This document shows positions 36,046-45,392 of a stretch of DNA of 64,000 bases, one piece after another. Every line of letters begins with the position of its first letter. Within the stretch, counting starts at the first letter, position 1. The stretch lies in the NCBI RefSeq assembly GCF_018860155.1, contig NZ_JAHKNI010000020.1, forward strand, positions 1 to 64,000, given 5' to 3'. The notes beneath the pieces were generated by a model. That model had not been told where the DNA came from. It saw only the letters and a list, made by a program, of their open reading frames with translations, and did no database searches. The DNA comes from Nocardia albiluteola (GTDB lineage: Bacteria; Actinomycetota; Actinomycetes; Mycobacteriales; Mycobacteriaceae). A program made the position numbers and the translations under genes.

Positions 36046-36801
36046 CTAGACCGTGCCGCCGTTGACGCGGATGTTCTGCGCGGTCACCCAGCCGCCCACG
36101 TCGGAGGCCAGAAAGGTGACCACTGCGGCGATCTCTTCCGGGCGGCCGAGCCGGCCGAAGGCGCTCAGCGCCTCCAGGCCCGCCAGGAACTCCGGGCTCT
36201 TGCCGATGCGGTAGGTCTCGGTCTCGGTGGCGCCGGGGCTGACGGTGTTGATGCTGATCCCGCGCTTGCCGAAGTCTTTGGACAGGATGTGGGTGAACTG
36301 CTCGACCGCGCCCTTGGTGGCGTCGTAGACGGCATAGCCCGGCAGCATCAGGGCGGTGGTCGAGCTGGAGATGGTGATGATTCGCCCACCGTCGGCCAGC
36401 TTGTCCCAGGCCAGCTGCAGGCCGTTGAACACGCCCTTGACGTTCACCCCGAAGCTGAGGTCGAACTCCTCGGCGGTGACCTGGTCGAACGGCTTGGTGA
36501 TCGCCACCGCCGCATTGTTCACCAGGATGTCCCAGCGGCCGTAGCTGTCGATCAGCCGGTCCACCATGGCCACATACTCGTCCCGGTCGCGCACGTCGGC
36601 GGCCAGGTCGATGACCGTGCCGCCGGACGATGTGATCTCGGCGACGGCGGCCGCGGCCACCTCCGGGGTGTGCGGGTGATTGATCGCCACTCGCGCGCCC
36701 GCCGCGGCCAGCGCATGCGCGATGGCCTTGCCGATGCCGGTGGCGGCGCCGGTCACCAGCGCCACCTTTCCGGTCAGTGCCTGATCAGGGTTCTCGGACA
36801 T
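36046..36801 (-). CDS. SDR family oxidoreductase
   Basis: 251 residues: VTGAATGIGKAIAHALAAAG at the cofactor site, NNAAVAI, catalytic ISSSTTALMLPGYAVYDATK and a closing VNGGTV. It is a classical SDR with no substrate clue. GAGGAGCT precedes ATG 36801, which is preferred over an upstream in-frame start at 36837. The DUF3224 gene ends 32 bases upstream on the same strand, so they may be co-transcribed. Confidence 0.9.
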   Translation of the reverse strand: MSENPDQALTGKVALVTGAATGIGKAIAHALAAAGARVAINHPHTPEVAAAAVAEITSSGGTVIDLAADVRDRDEYVAMVDRLIDSYGRWDILVNNAAVAITKPFDQVTAEEFDLSFGVNVKGVFNGLQLAWDKLADGGRIITISSSTTALMLPGYAVYDATKGAVEQFTHILSKDFGKRGISINTVSPGATETETYRIGKSPEFLAGLEALSAFGRLGRPEEIAAVVTFLASDVGGWVTAQNIRVNGGTV

Positions 36802-36833
36802 GAGAGCTCCTCGGGTTGATTGGCGCTGCGGAT

Positions 36834-37244
36834 TCACTCGAACCAGTAGTCCAGCCAGACCTCAGCGCCCTCACCGAGATTCGCCTTGAATCCGCCGGTG
36901 CCGCGCAGGCCGACCAGATCGCCGGTGCCCGAGCCGGGCACCACGAACCAGTCGCCGCTGACGATGCTCCCGGCCACCGTGCCCTGGTCTTGCAGCAGGA
37001 AGGTGCCCGCCCGGCCGGCGATCGTGCCGGTCACCCGCTCGATGCCGACGAAGCTGGCGCCCCCGTCGGCGGTGGCGGACTGCAGAAACTCCACCACCCC
37101 GTCGCCGTCGATGTCGCCGCTGAAGCTTTCCTCGACGTGGATGCGGGTCAGCACGGGACCCTCGGCGGGTTCGTCGTAAACGGCCGGCTCGTACTTGTTT
37201 ACGGTGATCCGAGCGGCGGCGTGGGTGGTTTCGGGAGTGCTCAC
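36834..37244 (-). CDS. DUF3224 domain-containing protein
   Basis: 136 residues. A beta-barrel-like DUF3224 pattern is visible: EESFSGDIDGDGVVEFLQ, ASFVGIERVTGTIAGRAGTF, LLQDQGTVAG and GTGDLVGLRGTGGF. These soluble proteins of unknown function are common in actinobacteria. GTG 37244 gives the family length; an in-frame TTG at 37256 is possible. It precedes the SDR gene on the same strand. Confidence 0.84.
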   Translation of the reverse strand: MSTPETTHAAARITVNKYEPAVYDEPAEGPVLTRIHVEESFSGDIDGDGVVEFLQSATADGGASFVGIERVTGTIAGRAGTFLLQDQGTVAGSIVSGDWFVVPGSGTGDLVGLRGTGGFKANLGEGAEVWLDYWFE

Positions 37245-37270
37245 AGGAAGTTCCAATCTGGCCGTAGGTG

Positions 37271-37486
37271 TCAGGCACCCAGCGTCGCAGCAGGATCGCG
37301 GTGCCGGATAGGACCGCCGGTGCCACGGCCGGGACCGAACGCGTCAGGAAGCACCAGCCGCAGCGCGTGGGTGGGGGCCGCGCCGGTGCGCCACCAGAGG
37401 GCCTGGACGCTGGCGCAGAGCTGAACCACCAGTACCGATACCGAGATCCCGCGCCGCCGCGTGGCGCCTGGCAGCGCTCCCGGCAT
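37271..37486 (-). CDS. Possible small hydrophobic protein
   Basis: A 71-residue frame begins seven bases after GAGGA, which overlaps the stop of the GH15 gene. It has one hydrophobic stretch (ISVSVLVVQLCASVQALWW) and a basic N-terminus. It fits between the GH15 and DUF3224 genes without overlap, but no family is recognised and it could be chance coding. Confidence 0.35.
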   Translation of the reverse strand: MPGALPGATRRRGISVSVLVVQLCASVQALWWRTGAAPTHALRLVLPDAFGPGRGTGGPIRHRDPAATLGA

Positions 37487-37495
37487 CGGGCGTCC

Positions 37496-39442
37496 TCAGA
37501 TGTGGATGTATCCGCTGGTGAGCGTCGCATCGTCGAGACGAGGCGCGATGGATTCTCCACCGAGCGCCGTGCGCAACTCGATCTGCTCGTCCCGCACGAC
37601 ATGCATGACGGCGTTGATCAGCGCGAGGTGAGTGAATGCCTGGGGATAGTTGCCCCAGTGCCGGCCGGTCACGGGGTCGATCTCCTCGGCGTAGAGGCCC
37701 AATGGGCTGGCGTAGCCGAGAAGTCTTTCGCACAACTGCTTGGCACGGTATTTCTCGCCGATTTCCGATAGCGCGGACACCAGCCAGAACGAGCAGATCG
37801 TGAAGGTGCCTTCCTCCCCGGCACAGCCGTCGTCGGTTTCGTCGGTGCGGTAGCGCAGGACGAGTCCGTCGTTGGTGAGTTCGTCGGCGATGGCGAGCAC
37901 AGTTTTTCGTACCCGTTCGTCGTCGGGAGGAAGGAAACGAACCAGGGGGATGAGCAGGGTCGAGGCGTCCAGTGCCGTGCTGCCGTAGTACTGGGTGAAG
38001 ACGCCCCGCGAGTCGACCGCGTTGGCGCAGATGTCGGCCCGGATGTCGTCTGCCGCCTGTTGCCAGCGGGCAGCGCGTTCGAAGTCCTGGTGGATGCGGG
38101 CCAGGCGTGCGCCGCGGTCGGCGGCGACCCAGCACATGACTTTGCTGGAGGTGAAGTGTTGCGGCTTTCCGCGCACTTCCCAGATGCCTTGGTCAGGCTC
38201 GCGCCATACTGCGAGCGCGCTTTTGACCGCCCAACGCAGCAGCGGCCAGGTGCGCGCGTCGATCTGGTCTTGATTGCGGGCGTAGAGGTAGACCGAGTCC
38301 AGCGCTGCACCCCAGACGTCGTGCTGGCGTTGGCGATAGGCGTCGTTGCCGACACGCACCGGGCGGGAGTTGTCGTACCCGCGAAGGTTGTCCAGCGTGT
38401 ATTCGCGCAGGTCGGTTTCGCCGCCGATGCCGTAGACGATCTGCATGTCCTCGGCATTTTCGGCCAGATTGATGATGTGGGAGAAGTAGTCGTTGGCTTC
38501 CCAGGTGAAGCCGAGGGTGTACAGCCCCCACAGCGCGAAGGCCGAGTCCCGGATCCAGGTGTAGCGATAGTCCCAATTACGGTCTCCACCAGGGGTTTCC
38601 GGCAGTGAGGTAGTGGGGGCGGCGACGATGGCGCCGGTCGGGGCGAAGGTCAGGCCTTTGAGGGTCAGGGCGCTGCGAGTGAGCTGGGCGCTCCACGGGT
38701 GATCCGGAAACCGGCCGCGGGCCAGCCAGTGCCGCCAGTGGTGCACGGTCCGCACCAGCCGTTCGTTGGCCTCTTCGGCGGTTTCGGGCGCCGCCCGGCT
38801 ACCCCACGAGAGTGCACAGTAGCGGGTGTCACCACTCTTGAGCAGGGTACGGGCGACTGCTCGCGAGCCCTCGAGTCCGAGGTGCAGGTCGGTGGTCAGC
38901 CGCAGCGGCAGATCGATGCCGTCGGCGCCGGCCTGGGCGAGGTGGTAACTGTCGAGGTATTCCCACGTAGCATGAGTTCGGCCGTAGTCGTAGGCAGGCT
39001 GGCAGTCGAGGACGAATTGGATCTGTCCGGTCTCGCAGTGCACGGTGCGCAGCAGGATGTGTTCGGCGTCGTAGTCGGTGGGCGCGCGGCGGTGAGCACT
39101 GCGGCCGGGCTGCTGGTGCCGCCACGGGCCGACCAGCAGGACATCGCGCACGGTTGCCCACCCTTCGCCGCTACGCCAACTCGTCTCCATGACCATCGTC
39201 CCGGGGATATATCGGCGATCGGCCGGGGTCGTGATGTCGTCGGGAGCGAAGCGAAACGACCCGGCGGAACGATCGAGGATGGCCCCGAAGACGCTGGGCG
39301 AATCCATCCGGGGCAAGCACATCCACTCGATGGCGCCGCTGGGCGCGATGAGGACGGTGACCTCGGAATCGGAGATGAACGCGTAGTCGTCGATGCGCGG
39401 AAAAGCCGAGACCCGGGGCGGGTGTTCCGGATGATCGTTCAT
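37496..39442 (-). CDS. Glycoside hydrolase family 15 protein (trehalase/glucoamylase-like)
   Basis: 648 residues. An N-terminal beta-sandwich domain (SDSEVTVLIAPSGAIEWMCL, DSPSVFGAILD) is followed by an (alpha/alpha)6 barrel with RNWDYRYTWIRDSAFALWGL, the catalytic-acid region QGIWEVRGKPQHFTSSKVMC and the second Glu region GLYAEEIDPVTGRHWGNYPQ. Mycobacterial GH15 homologues are phosphate- and Mg-dependent trehalases; glucoamylase activity is the alternative. There is no signal peptide, so it acts inside the cell. The start is ATG 39442. Confidence 0.9.
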   Translation of the reverse strand: MNDHPEHPPRVSAFPRIDDYAFISDSEVTVLIAPSGAIEWMCLPRMDSPSVFGAILDRSAGSFRFAPDDITTPADRRYIPGTMVMETSWRSGEGWATVRDVLLVGPWRHQQPGRSAHRRAPTDYDAEHILLRTVHCETGQIQFVLDCQPAYDYGRTHATWEYLDSYHLAQAGADGIDLPLRLTTDLHLGLEGSRAVARTLLKSGDTRYCALSWGSRAAPETAEEANERLVRTVHHWRHWLARGRFPDHPWSAQLTRSALTLKGLTFAPTGAIVAAPTTSLPETPGGDRNWDYRYTWIRDSAFALWGLYTLGFTWEANDYFSHIINLAENAEDMQIVYGIGGETDLREYTLDNLRGYDNSRPVRVGNDAYRQRQHDVWGAALDSVYLYARNQDQIDARTWPLLRWAVKSALAVWREPDQGIWEVRGKPQHFTSSKVMCWVAADRGARLARIHQDFERAARWQQAADDIRADICANAVDSRGVFTQYYGSTALDASTLLIPLVRFLPPDDERVRKTVLAIADELTNDGLVLRYRTDETDDGCAGEEGTFTICSFWLVSALSEIGEKYRAKQLCERLLGYASPLGLYAEEIDPVTGRHWGNYPQAFTHLALINAVMHVVRDEQIELRTALGGESIAPRLDDATLTSGYIHI

Positions 39443-39704
39443 GCGGTGCTCCCATTCGTCACCTGCTCGATCCGGTTCGGACGCTGCTTCGATCCTATGG
39501 CCGACTTTGTATTTGCCATAGCCGCGGCCTCGATCCGGACTTCGTCATCCTGCTCCGGCTGTACAACGTCCCCGGCCGCCGGTTCCGGGCGCCCGACCTC
39601 GCCGCGGCGCTGAACTGCGACGAAGTTCGAGATAAGCCCTGATCAGGGCCCATGCTCTCGGCACTCACACGCTCAGCATCGAACGCGACCTCGGCGGCCT
39701 GGCA
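39443..39704. other. Gap with a 14-bp palindrome and a possible coding scrap
   Basis: The plus strand reads LDPDFVILLRLYNVPGRRF then RAPDLAAALNCDEV to a TGA at about 39642, without a credible start; it may be a fragment of a lost gene. The perfect palindrome GCCCTGATCAGGGC lies at 39636-39649 between the divergent GH15 start and the end of the next minus-strand gene. Confidence 0.4.
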
Positions 39705-40676
39705 CTAGAAGATTTTGGTGCCCTCGCGGTTTATTCCGCCAGGAATGAACATCCAGAAGGGGCCCACGTAGAACCCCGGCTCGGGATACTTCTGGCTGCT
39801 ATTCGCGGAGAAGGTCAACCGTCCGTCATCAATCATCACAAGTGAAGAGCTGGGTGCTGTTTCGGCATACAGGTTGGCTGCGACTTTTTCCCGTATATTT
39901 TTGACCTCTGGTGGAGCATCGAGCACTCGACCTTTATAGTCGCGTATTTTCCCGAAAATATCCGGATGCTTCCAGGTTGCGAGACATAAGGCGGAGATTC
40001 CGACGTAGAAGCTCCATTCGTTGGCTGCCTCGGAGCCGTTGGCCGGGCCTGCTTCGAGATAGGAGTTCAGACTAGTGCCGGACTTCCCGGGAAAGTACGA
40101 CAGATAACGGCCGTTGTTCAGGGAATCGGTCGTCTCGTCGGTCGTCTCGTCGGTTGCTGTCTGCGCGTGAGCCAGCGGCGTCGAGTTCAACGAGACGATC
40201 GAGCCATCGGGTGCCGTCAGGGTAGGAGTGAAGTCTGGGCTGCACGACACCACCGAGTATGCCTCCACTCGACTCGCGCTATCGACGATGATGTCGACGA
40301 AGTGTTCACGGCGCATGTAGGTCATCTGCCGCCATCCCTGCGCGGCGGGGCCCTCCGAGTACGTGAGGGTGGGCGGCCCCAGCTTGGACTCGAAGTACTC
40401 CAGATTTTCTCCGGCGTGAAGAGAATTCAACTGCGCGTATTCTACGGGGCGCCAGTTGTATTTGTGCCACACGGTCGGTGCGAACTGAAGTATCAGCGTC
40501 ACAGCCGCAATGAGCCCGGAGATGGTCAGGACCGCTTTGATGCCGAAGTTGAATGGCGTCCATATATGCTTCATCTTCGCTGCAATCGCGTTCGGATTGC
40601 CCCCGCCGCGATCGGTGTGGCCGGCTACCGCAGCAGCCTCCGGTGCGGCAGAGTCGGGCGAACTGTCTTGGTCCAT
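39705..40676 (-). CDS. Membrane-anchored protein of unknown function (ETEC_3214-like)
   Basis: 323 residues with one membrane helix (VLTISGLIAAVTLILQFA, ~48-68) followed by a large outer domain that begins AQLNSLHAGENLEYFESKLG. That opening resembles what I recall of ETEC_3214-type proteins. DETTDETTD is a short tandem repeat. GGAGAGCAGG directly before ATG 40676 decides the start. Codon use is less GC-biased than in neighbouring genes, which hints at acquisition from elsewhere. Confidence 0.7.
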   Translation of the reverse strand: MDQDSSPDSAAPEAAAVAGHTDRGGGNPNAIAAKMKHIWTPFNFGIKAVLTISGLIAAVTLILQFAPTVWHKYNWRPVEYAQLNSLHAGENLEYFESKLGPPTLTYSEGPAAQGWRQMTYMRREHFVDIIVDSASRVEAYSVVSCSPDFTPTLTAPDGSIVSLNSTPLAHAQTATDETTDETTDSLNNGRYLSYFPGKSGTSLNSYLEAGPANGSEAANEWSFYVGISALCLATWKHPDIFGKIRDYKGRVLDAPPEVKNIREKVAANLYAETAPSSSLVMIDDGRLTFSANSSQKYPEPGFYVGPFWMFIPGGINREGTKIF

Positions 40677-41133
40677 CCTGCTCTCCATCCACGCGGACGA
40701 TGGCTCTGAGGAGTGCAAGCACTTTGCAGGTTACGCCACGGCGGCGACACAGGGGTCGAATGGGCGTCGGCAGACTCACTCGGGTCCGGGCTGTCAGGGT
40801 TCCGGTAGTAACCGCCGAAAGCGGGCGGATTTGGTGTGGCTGCTGGTCGAGGGGCTCCGAGCAAGTCCGCCCCGTACCGGGCAGTCACCGCGGGCATGCT
40901 CGCAGCAATCCTTCACGCCGCCCCGACGGCCGAATCCCGCTCGCTGCCGCGCCTGGTGCGGGCCGGTCTGGGCGAGCGGGCCTGTCCGCCGCCGCCTGCG
41001 CCGCCTCGCGCGGTGCGCACCGACGTGTAGGCTCGAAGTATTCGGTGGCATCACGCGCGCTGACCAGCAGAGATCGCGCCGTTCCCGAATTGGGGTATCC
41101 GGCCTTCCCAGCGGGCCGCGGCAGGAGCGTCTG
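40677..41133. other. 457-base gap without a supported gene
   Basis: Short open frames on both strands show no family signature. The last 40 bases contain GGGTAT at about 41093, similar to the -10 of stress sigma factor promoters, and an AGGAG ribosome site for the DUF5994 gene. This is the presumed promoter region of both flanking genes. Confidence 0.5.
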
Positions 41134-41574
41134 ATGACGCCACGATCAAAGAGCGCGCCTTCGGCACCGCTTTATCGCACGCCCACTGACACCCCACGAT
41201 TCCGTCTGCGCCCGGACTCCGAGACCAGCGGCTACATTGACGCGACCTGGTGGCCACGATCGAGCAACCTCGCTGTCGAGCTCCCCGGCCTCATAACCGC
41301 ACTCCGTCCGCAAACAGGACCGATACAGCGCATCGTCTACGACCCGCGCGCCTGGTCACCGACCGACCGGCACCACCTCATGGCCGACCACACCATACGA
41401 CTGGACCGGTATCCGTTCGAACTGTTCGGCACCATGTACATGTGCGGGATCGACGGCACCGTGATCGTGCTGCAAGCCATCCCTTCCAGCACCGACCCGG
41501 CCCTGGCACAGTCCGCGCTCGCGGCGGCCGGGCGAGCTGCCCGGATCGACCCAGCACAGAAGCGACGGCCATGA
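41134..41574 (+). CDS. DUF5994 family protein
   Basis: 146 residues. RFRLRPDSETSGYIDATWWP, SSNLAVELPGLITAL, RIVYDPRAWSPTDR and RLDRYPFELFGTMYMCGIDG form the DUF5994 pattern found in mycobacteria and nocardiae. The function is unknown. The ATG follows AGGAG. Its last bases overlap (ATGA) a 54-residue frame that may be translated with it. Confidence 0.82.
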   Translation: MTPRSKSAPSAPLYRTPTDTPRFRLRPDSETSGYIDATWWPRSSNLAVELPGLITALRPQTGPIQRIVYDPRAWSPTDRHHLMADHTIRLDRYPFELFGTMYMCGIDGTVIVLQAIPSSTDPALAQSALAAAGRAARIDPAQKRRP

Positions 41575-41735
41575 ACCACGAACCCCGACCACGCCCCATC
41601 ACCGACTACGCCCCGATGAACGCCGCGACACCGTCTCCTCGCAACCGGCAGCCCTTCCCCACCCCGACCCGCACCCCGCGCCTACTCCTGCGCCGCCGCG
41701 ACACCGGACCGGCACCTGTCGACGGGTCACACTGA
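41571..41735 (+). CDS. Small Pro/Arg-rich protein coupled to DUF5994
   Basis: A 54-residue frame whose ATG overlaps the DUF5994 stop by four bases, the usual sign of translational coupling in this genome. The product is rich in Pro, Arg and Thr (NRQPFPTPTRTPRLLLRRR) and matches no family I recognise. High-GC DNA gives such frames by chance, so confidence is low. Confidence 0.4.
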   Translation: MNHEPRPRPITDYAPMNAATPSPRNRQPFPTPTRTPRLLLRRRDTGPAPVDGSH

Positions 41736-41839
41736 TTCTCATAGACACGAATGCAGTGGTTCACGGTGTGCACTGAACCACCAGCGGTCCCGCGCCGATT
41801 CCTCCTGTTGACCATGACCGGGACAACACTTACGCTGAT

Positions 41840-41849
41840 TGGTATATCA
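41840..41849 (+). promoter_or_regulatory. GntR-type box before dimethylglycine oxidase
   Basis: TGGTATATCA is a near-palindrome whose complement TGATATACCA matches the two boxes between gntR and glyA. It lies about 107 bases before the dimethylglycine oxidase start in an AT-rich stretch and probably binds the GntR regulator encoded at 45393-46064. No glycine riboswitch core was seen in the leader. Confidence 0.68.
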
Positions 41850-41955
41850 GTTATAAACACAGTTGTTGCGCAGGCTCCGTCACAGAGGGGGTGAGCCCGC
41901 GCCGCTGTAGGCGCCAGGCATCGCGCGTCGGCAACCGCCACAGGAAGGGACCACT

Positions 41956-44421
41956 ATGGGTACGTCGCCCCGCGTCGTGATCATCGGAGCCGGCATCGTC
42001 GGCGCCAACCTGGCCGACGAGCTGGCCGCTCGGGGCTGGGACCGGATCACCGTGCTCGATCAGGGCCCGCTTCCGCTGACCGGCGGTTCGACCTCGCACG
42101 CACCCGGCCTGGTCTTTCAGACCAACGCCTCGAAGACGATGACCGAGTTCGCCCGATACACGGTCGAGAAGTTCCTGAGCATGGACGTCGAGGGCCAGTG
42201 GTGCTTCAACCAGGTGGGCGGCCTCGAGGTAGCCACCACCCCGGAGCGACTCGCCGACCTGCACCGCAAACAGGGATGGGCGACATCGTGGGGTATCGCC
42301 GGCACGGTCATCGATCCCGCGGAATGTGTGAAACTGCATCCGCTGGTGGACGAGAAGCAGATCCTCGGCGGTCTGTATGTGCCGACGGACGGGCTTGCCA
42401 AGGCCTCACGCGTCGTGGTCGCGTTGGCGCGCCGCGCGCAGGTGCGCGGTGTGGTGTTCCGGGGGCAGACCCGAGTGACCGGGATCAAGCAGAGCAACGG
42501 CCGGGTCACCGGCGTCGAGACCGCCGATGGCGTGATTCCGGCCGATATCGTGGTGTCCTGTGCGGGCTTCTGGGGGCCCGAGATCGGCGAGATGGTCGGT
42601 ATGGACGTTCCGCTGCTGCCTTTGGCGCACCAGTACGCCAAGACCGGCCCGATTCCCGAACTCATGGGCCGCAATGCCGAAGTTGCCGAGGCCGGTTTCC
42701 CGATCCTGCGGCATCAAGACCAGGACCTGTATTTCCGCGAACATGTCGACCGCCTGGGAATCGGCAGCTACGCGCATCGCCCCATGCCGGTCGATCTTCG
42801 TGAATTGACATACGGCAGTGATGTTTCCGAATCGGATATGCCGTCGATGCTGCGGTTTACCGAGGAGGACTTCGCACCGTCGTGGAAGCAGAGCAAGCTG
42901 CTGCTTCCTTGTCTCCAGGACGCGAAAGTGCAGGAGGGATTCAACGGTGTCTTCTCGTTCACTCCTGACGGCGGACCGTTGATCGGCGAATCGGCCGACG
43001 TCGCGGGGTTCTGGATCGCCGAGGCAGTCTGGGTGACACATTCGGCCGGTGTCGCGCGGTCGGTGGCACAGTTGCTGATCGACGGGCGCAGTGAGATCGA
43101 GCTGCACGGTTGCGACGTGCACCGATTCGAAGAGGTGCAGTTGGCCCCGGATTACGTCAGCGAGACCTCGCAGCAGAACTTCGTCGAGATCTACGACGTC
43201 CTGCACCCCCTGCAGCCACGGGTCTCGCCCCGCAACCTGCGGGTGAGCCCGTTCCACGTCCGCCAGCAGGAACTCGGCGCCGTGTTCCTGGAGAGCGCCG
43301 GCTGGGAGCGCCCGCACTGGTTCGAGGCGAATGCCGCCCTGCTCGAAGATCTTCCGGCCGAGTGGACTCCTCCCGAGCGGGATCCATGGTCGGCCCAGTT
43401 CTACTCTCCGATCGCCGCGGCGGAGGCCTGGCGCACCCGCACCGCGGTCGCGATGTACGACATGACTCCGCTCAAACGGCTCGAGATCGCCGGGCCAGGC
43501 GCGCTGGCCCTACTGGACCGACTCACCACCGGGAAGATGGACAAGTCCGTCGGATCGGTCACGTATACCCTGGCCCTGGACGATGCCGGTGGGATACGCA
43601 GCGACCTGACGGTGACGCGACTGTCCGAGGACACCTTTCAGATCGGCGCGAACGGCAACCTCGATCTCGATTACTTCCGCCGGCAGGCGCCCTCGCACGG
43701 TAGCGTGCAGATCCGGGACATCACCGGCGGCACCTGCTGCATCGGCCTGTGGGGTCCGCGCGCCCGGGACCTGGTCGAGGCCCTCAGCAGCGACGACTTC
43801 TCGAACGAGAACTTCAAATACTTCCGCGCCAAGCAGGTTCGGATCGGCGGCATTCCGGTGACGGCGATGCGCCTGTCGTACGTCGGTGAGCTCGGCTGGG
43901 AGCTGTACACCTCCGCTGACAACGGCTTGCGGCTGTGGGATCTGCTCTGGGCGCAGGGGCGCGAACACGGGGTCATCGCCGCGGGAAGAGCCGCCTTCAA
44001 CAGCTTGCGGCTGGAAAAAGGGTACCGGTCCTGGGGCACCGATATGACCACCGAGCACAACCCCTACGCTGCCGGGCTCGGTTTCGCGGTACGAATGAAC
44101 AAGGGCGACTTCGTCGGTCGCCTTGCGCTGGAAGGTCTCTCCGAGGAGACGGTCGAACGCCGGCTGGCCTGTCTGATGGTCGACGATTGCCAGTCGGTCG
44201 TGCTCGGCCAGGAGCCCGTCTTCATCGATGGCCGACCGTCCGGATACATCACCAGCGCGGCATTCGGCCACACTGTCGGCGCCCCGATCGCGTATGCGTG
44301 GTTGCCCGCGTCCGCCGAAATCGATACCTCGGTGGAGATCGAATATTTCGGCACACGAATCTCCGCCACGGTTGTCGCCGAGCCGCTGTTCGATCCCGAA
44401 ATGAAGAAAATCAAGTCCTGA
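41956..44421 (+). CDS. dmg: Dimethylglycine oxidase (FAD/folate)
   Basis: 821 residues, close to the 830 of Arthrobacter globiformis dimethylglycine oxidase, which it resembles throughout. The N-terminal FAD part has VVIIGAGIVGANLADELAA and GGSTSHAPGLVFQTN; His48 matches the covalent FAD-binding His. GIGSYAHRPMPVD is in the active-site region. The C-terminal half (from about residue 420) is a GcvT-like folate domain with MTPLKRLEIAGPGAL and LRLEKGYRSWGTDMT. It oxidises dimethylglycine to sarcosine with O2, and the methyl carbon leaves as 5,10-methylene-THF or formaldehyde. AGGAAGG precedes the ATG. Confidence 0.93.
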   Translation: MGTSPRVVIIGAGIVGANLADELAARGWDRITVLDQGPLPLTGGSTSHAPGLVFQTNASKTMTEFARYTVEKFLSMDVEGQWCFNQVGGLEVATTPERLADLHRKQGWATSWGIAGTVIDPAECVKLHPLVDEKQILGGLYVPTDGLAKASRVVVALARRAQVRGVVFRGQTRVTGIKQSNGRVTGVETADGVIPADIVVSCAGFWGPEIGEMVGMDVPLLPLAHQYAKTGPIPELMGRNAEVAEAGFPILRHQDQDLYFREHVDRLGIGSYAHRPMPVDLRELTYGSDVSESDMPSMLRFTEEDFAPSWKQSKLLLPCLQDAKVQEGFNGVFSFTPDGGPLIGESADVAGFWIAEAVWVTHSAGVARSVAQLLIDGRSEIELHGCDVHRFEEVQLAPDYVSETSQQNFVEIYDVLHPLQPRVSPRNLRVSPFHVRQQELGAVFLESAGWERPHWFEANAALLEDLPAEWTPPERDPWSAQFYSPIAAAEAWRTRTAVAMYDMTPLKRLEIAGPGALALLDRLTTGKMDKSVGSVTYTLALDDAGGIRSDLTVTRLSEDTFQIGANGNLDLDYFRRQAPSHGSVQIRDITGGTCCIGLWGPRARDLVEALSSDDFSNENFKYFRAKQVRIGGIPVTAMRLSYVGELGWELYTSADNGLRLWDLLWAQGREHGVIAAGRAAFNSLRLEKGYRSWGTDMTTEHNPYAAGLGFAVRMNKGDFVGRLALEGLSEETVERRLACLMVDDCQSVVLGQEPVFIDGRPSGYITSAAFGHTVGAPIAYAWLPASAEIDTSVEIEYFGTRISATVVAEPLFDPEMKKIKS

Positions 44422-44522
44422 CTCGGCTCGGGTGGTCCCGGACGGAGCGAGACCACCCAGCCGGCCGCTTCCGCCGCGTGACGCCGATCGCACCGACAAC
44501 GTCCGCAATCCTGGAGACGCAG

Positions 44523-45374
44523 ATGCCGAACAATACTTTCACTCTCACCCTGTCCTGCGCGCAGCGTTTGGGCATCGTCCACGCTGTCAGCGCGTTCTTG
44601 TACCAGCACGACTGCGATATCGCACAGCATCAGCAGTTCGACGATACGAGGAACGGCTCGTTCTTTCTGCGCACTTCGTTCATCCCCAAGGATGACACCG
44701 ACGTCGCACATCTGACCGAGCAATTCGACTCCGTCGCAACGGAATTCGGCATGTCCTACCAGTTCAACGACTGCAGGTCCCCGCGGGTGCTCGTCATGGT
44801 CTCACGTATGGGGCACTGCCTCAACGACCTGATCTTCCGTTGGCGGGCAGGCATTCTCGGCGCCGAGCTGGTGGCGGTCGTGTCCAACCACACCGACCTG
44901 CGTCCGATGGCCGACGCGGCCGGCCTTCCCTTCGTCCATGTTCCGGTGACTCCGAACACCAAGCCGCGGGCGGAGGCCGAACTGCTCGATCTCGTGCAGC
45001 GGTACGACGCCGATCTCGTCGTGCTGGCCCGATATATGCAGATCCTGTCCGATGACCTGTGCCGGGCCCTCCATGGCCGGGCGATCAACATCCACCATTC
45101 GTTCCTACCCGGATTCAAAGGCGCGAAGCCCTATCATCAGGCCTTCGATCGCGGGGTCAAACTCGTCGGCGCTACCGCACATTACGTCACCTCCGACCTC
45201 GACGAGGGGCCGATCATCGAGCAGGAGGTCACTCGGATCGATCACTCCTACGATCCCGAACGGCTGGCCACGGTCGGGCAGGACGTCGAAGCTCTGGCGC
45301 TGTCGCGGGCGGTCCGTTGGCACTGCGAACACCGAGTGCTGCTGCACGGACACCGCACCGTCGTGTTCAGTTGA
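44523..45374 (+). CDS. purU: Formyltetrahydrofolate deformylase
   Basis: 283 residues: an N-terminal ACT domain (TLTLSCAQRLGIVHAVSAFL) and a formyltransferase-fold domain with RVLVMVSRMGHCLNDLIFRW, INIHHSFLPGFKGAKPYHQA and HYVTSDLDEGPIIEQEV, including catalytic Asn, His and Asp. It hydrolyses 10-formyl-THF to formate and THF, recycling folate for the two demethylating oxidases. It lies about 100 bases downstream of the oxidase gene and converges on gntR. Confidence 0.94.
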   Translation: MPNNTFTLTLSCAQRLGIVHAVSAFLYQHDCDIAQHQQFDDTRNGSFFLRTSFIPKDDTDVAHLTEQFDSVATEFGMSYQFNDCRSPRVLVMVSRMGHCLNDLIFRWRAGILGAELVAVVSNHTDLRPMADAAGLPFVHVPVTPNTKPRAEAELLDLVQRYDADLVVLARYMQILSDDLCRALHGRAINIHHSFLPGFKGAKPYHQAFDRGVKLVGATAHYVTSDLDEGPIIEQEVTRIDHSYDPERLATVGQDVEALALSRAVRWHCEHRVLLHGHRTVVFS

Positions 45375-45392
45375 CCCGGCCGGAGCAGGCGA

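Noticed and set aside
41857..41955. Possible riboswitch in the leader of dimethylglycine oxidase
   Set aside because: The leader is GC-rich and could fold, but the conserved glycine riboswitch core and other known folate or SAM riboswitch cores were not found. The GntR box explains regulation.
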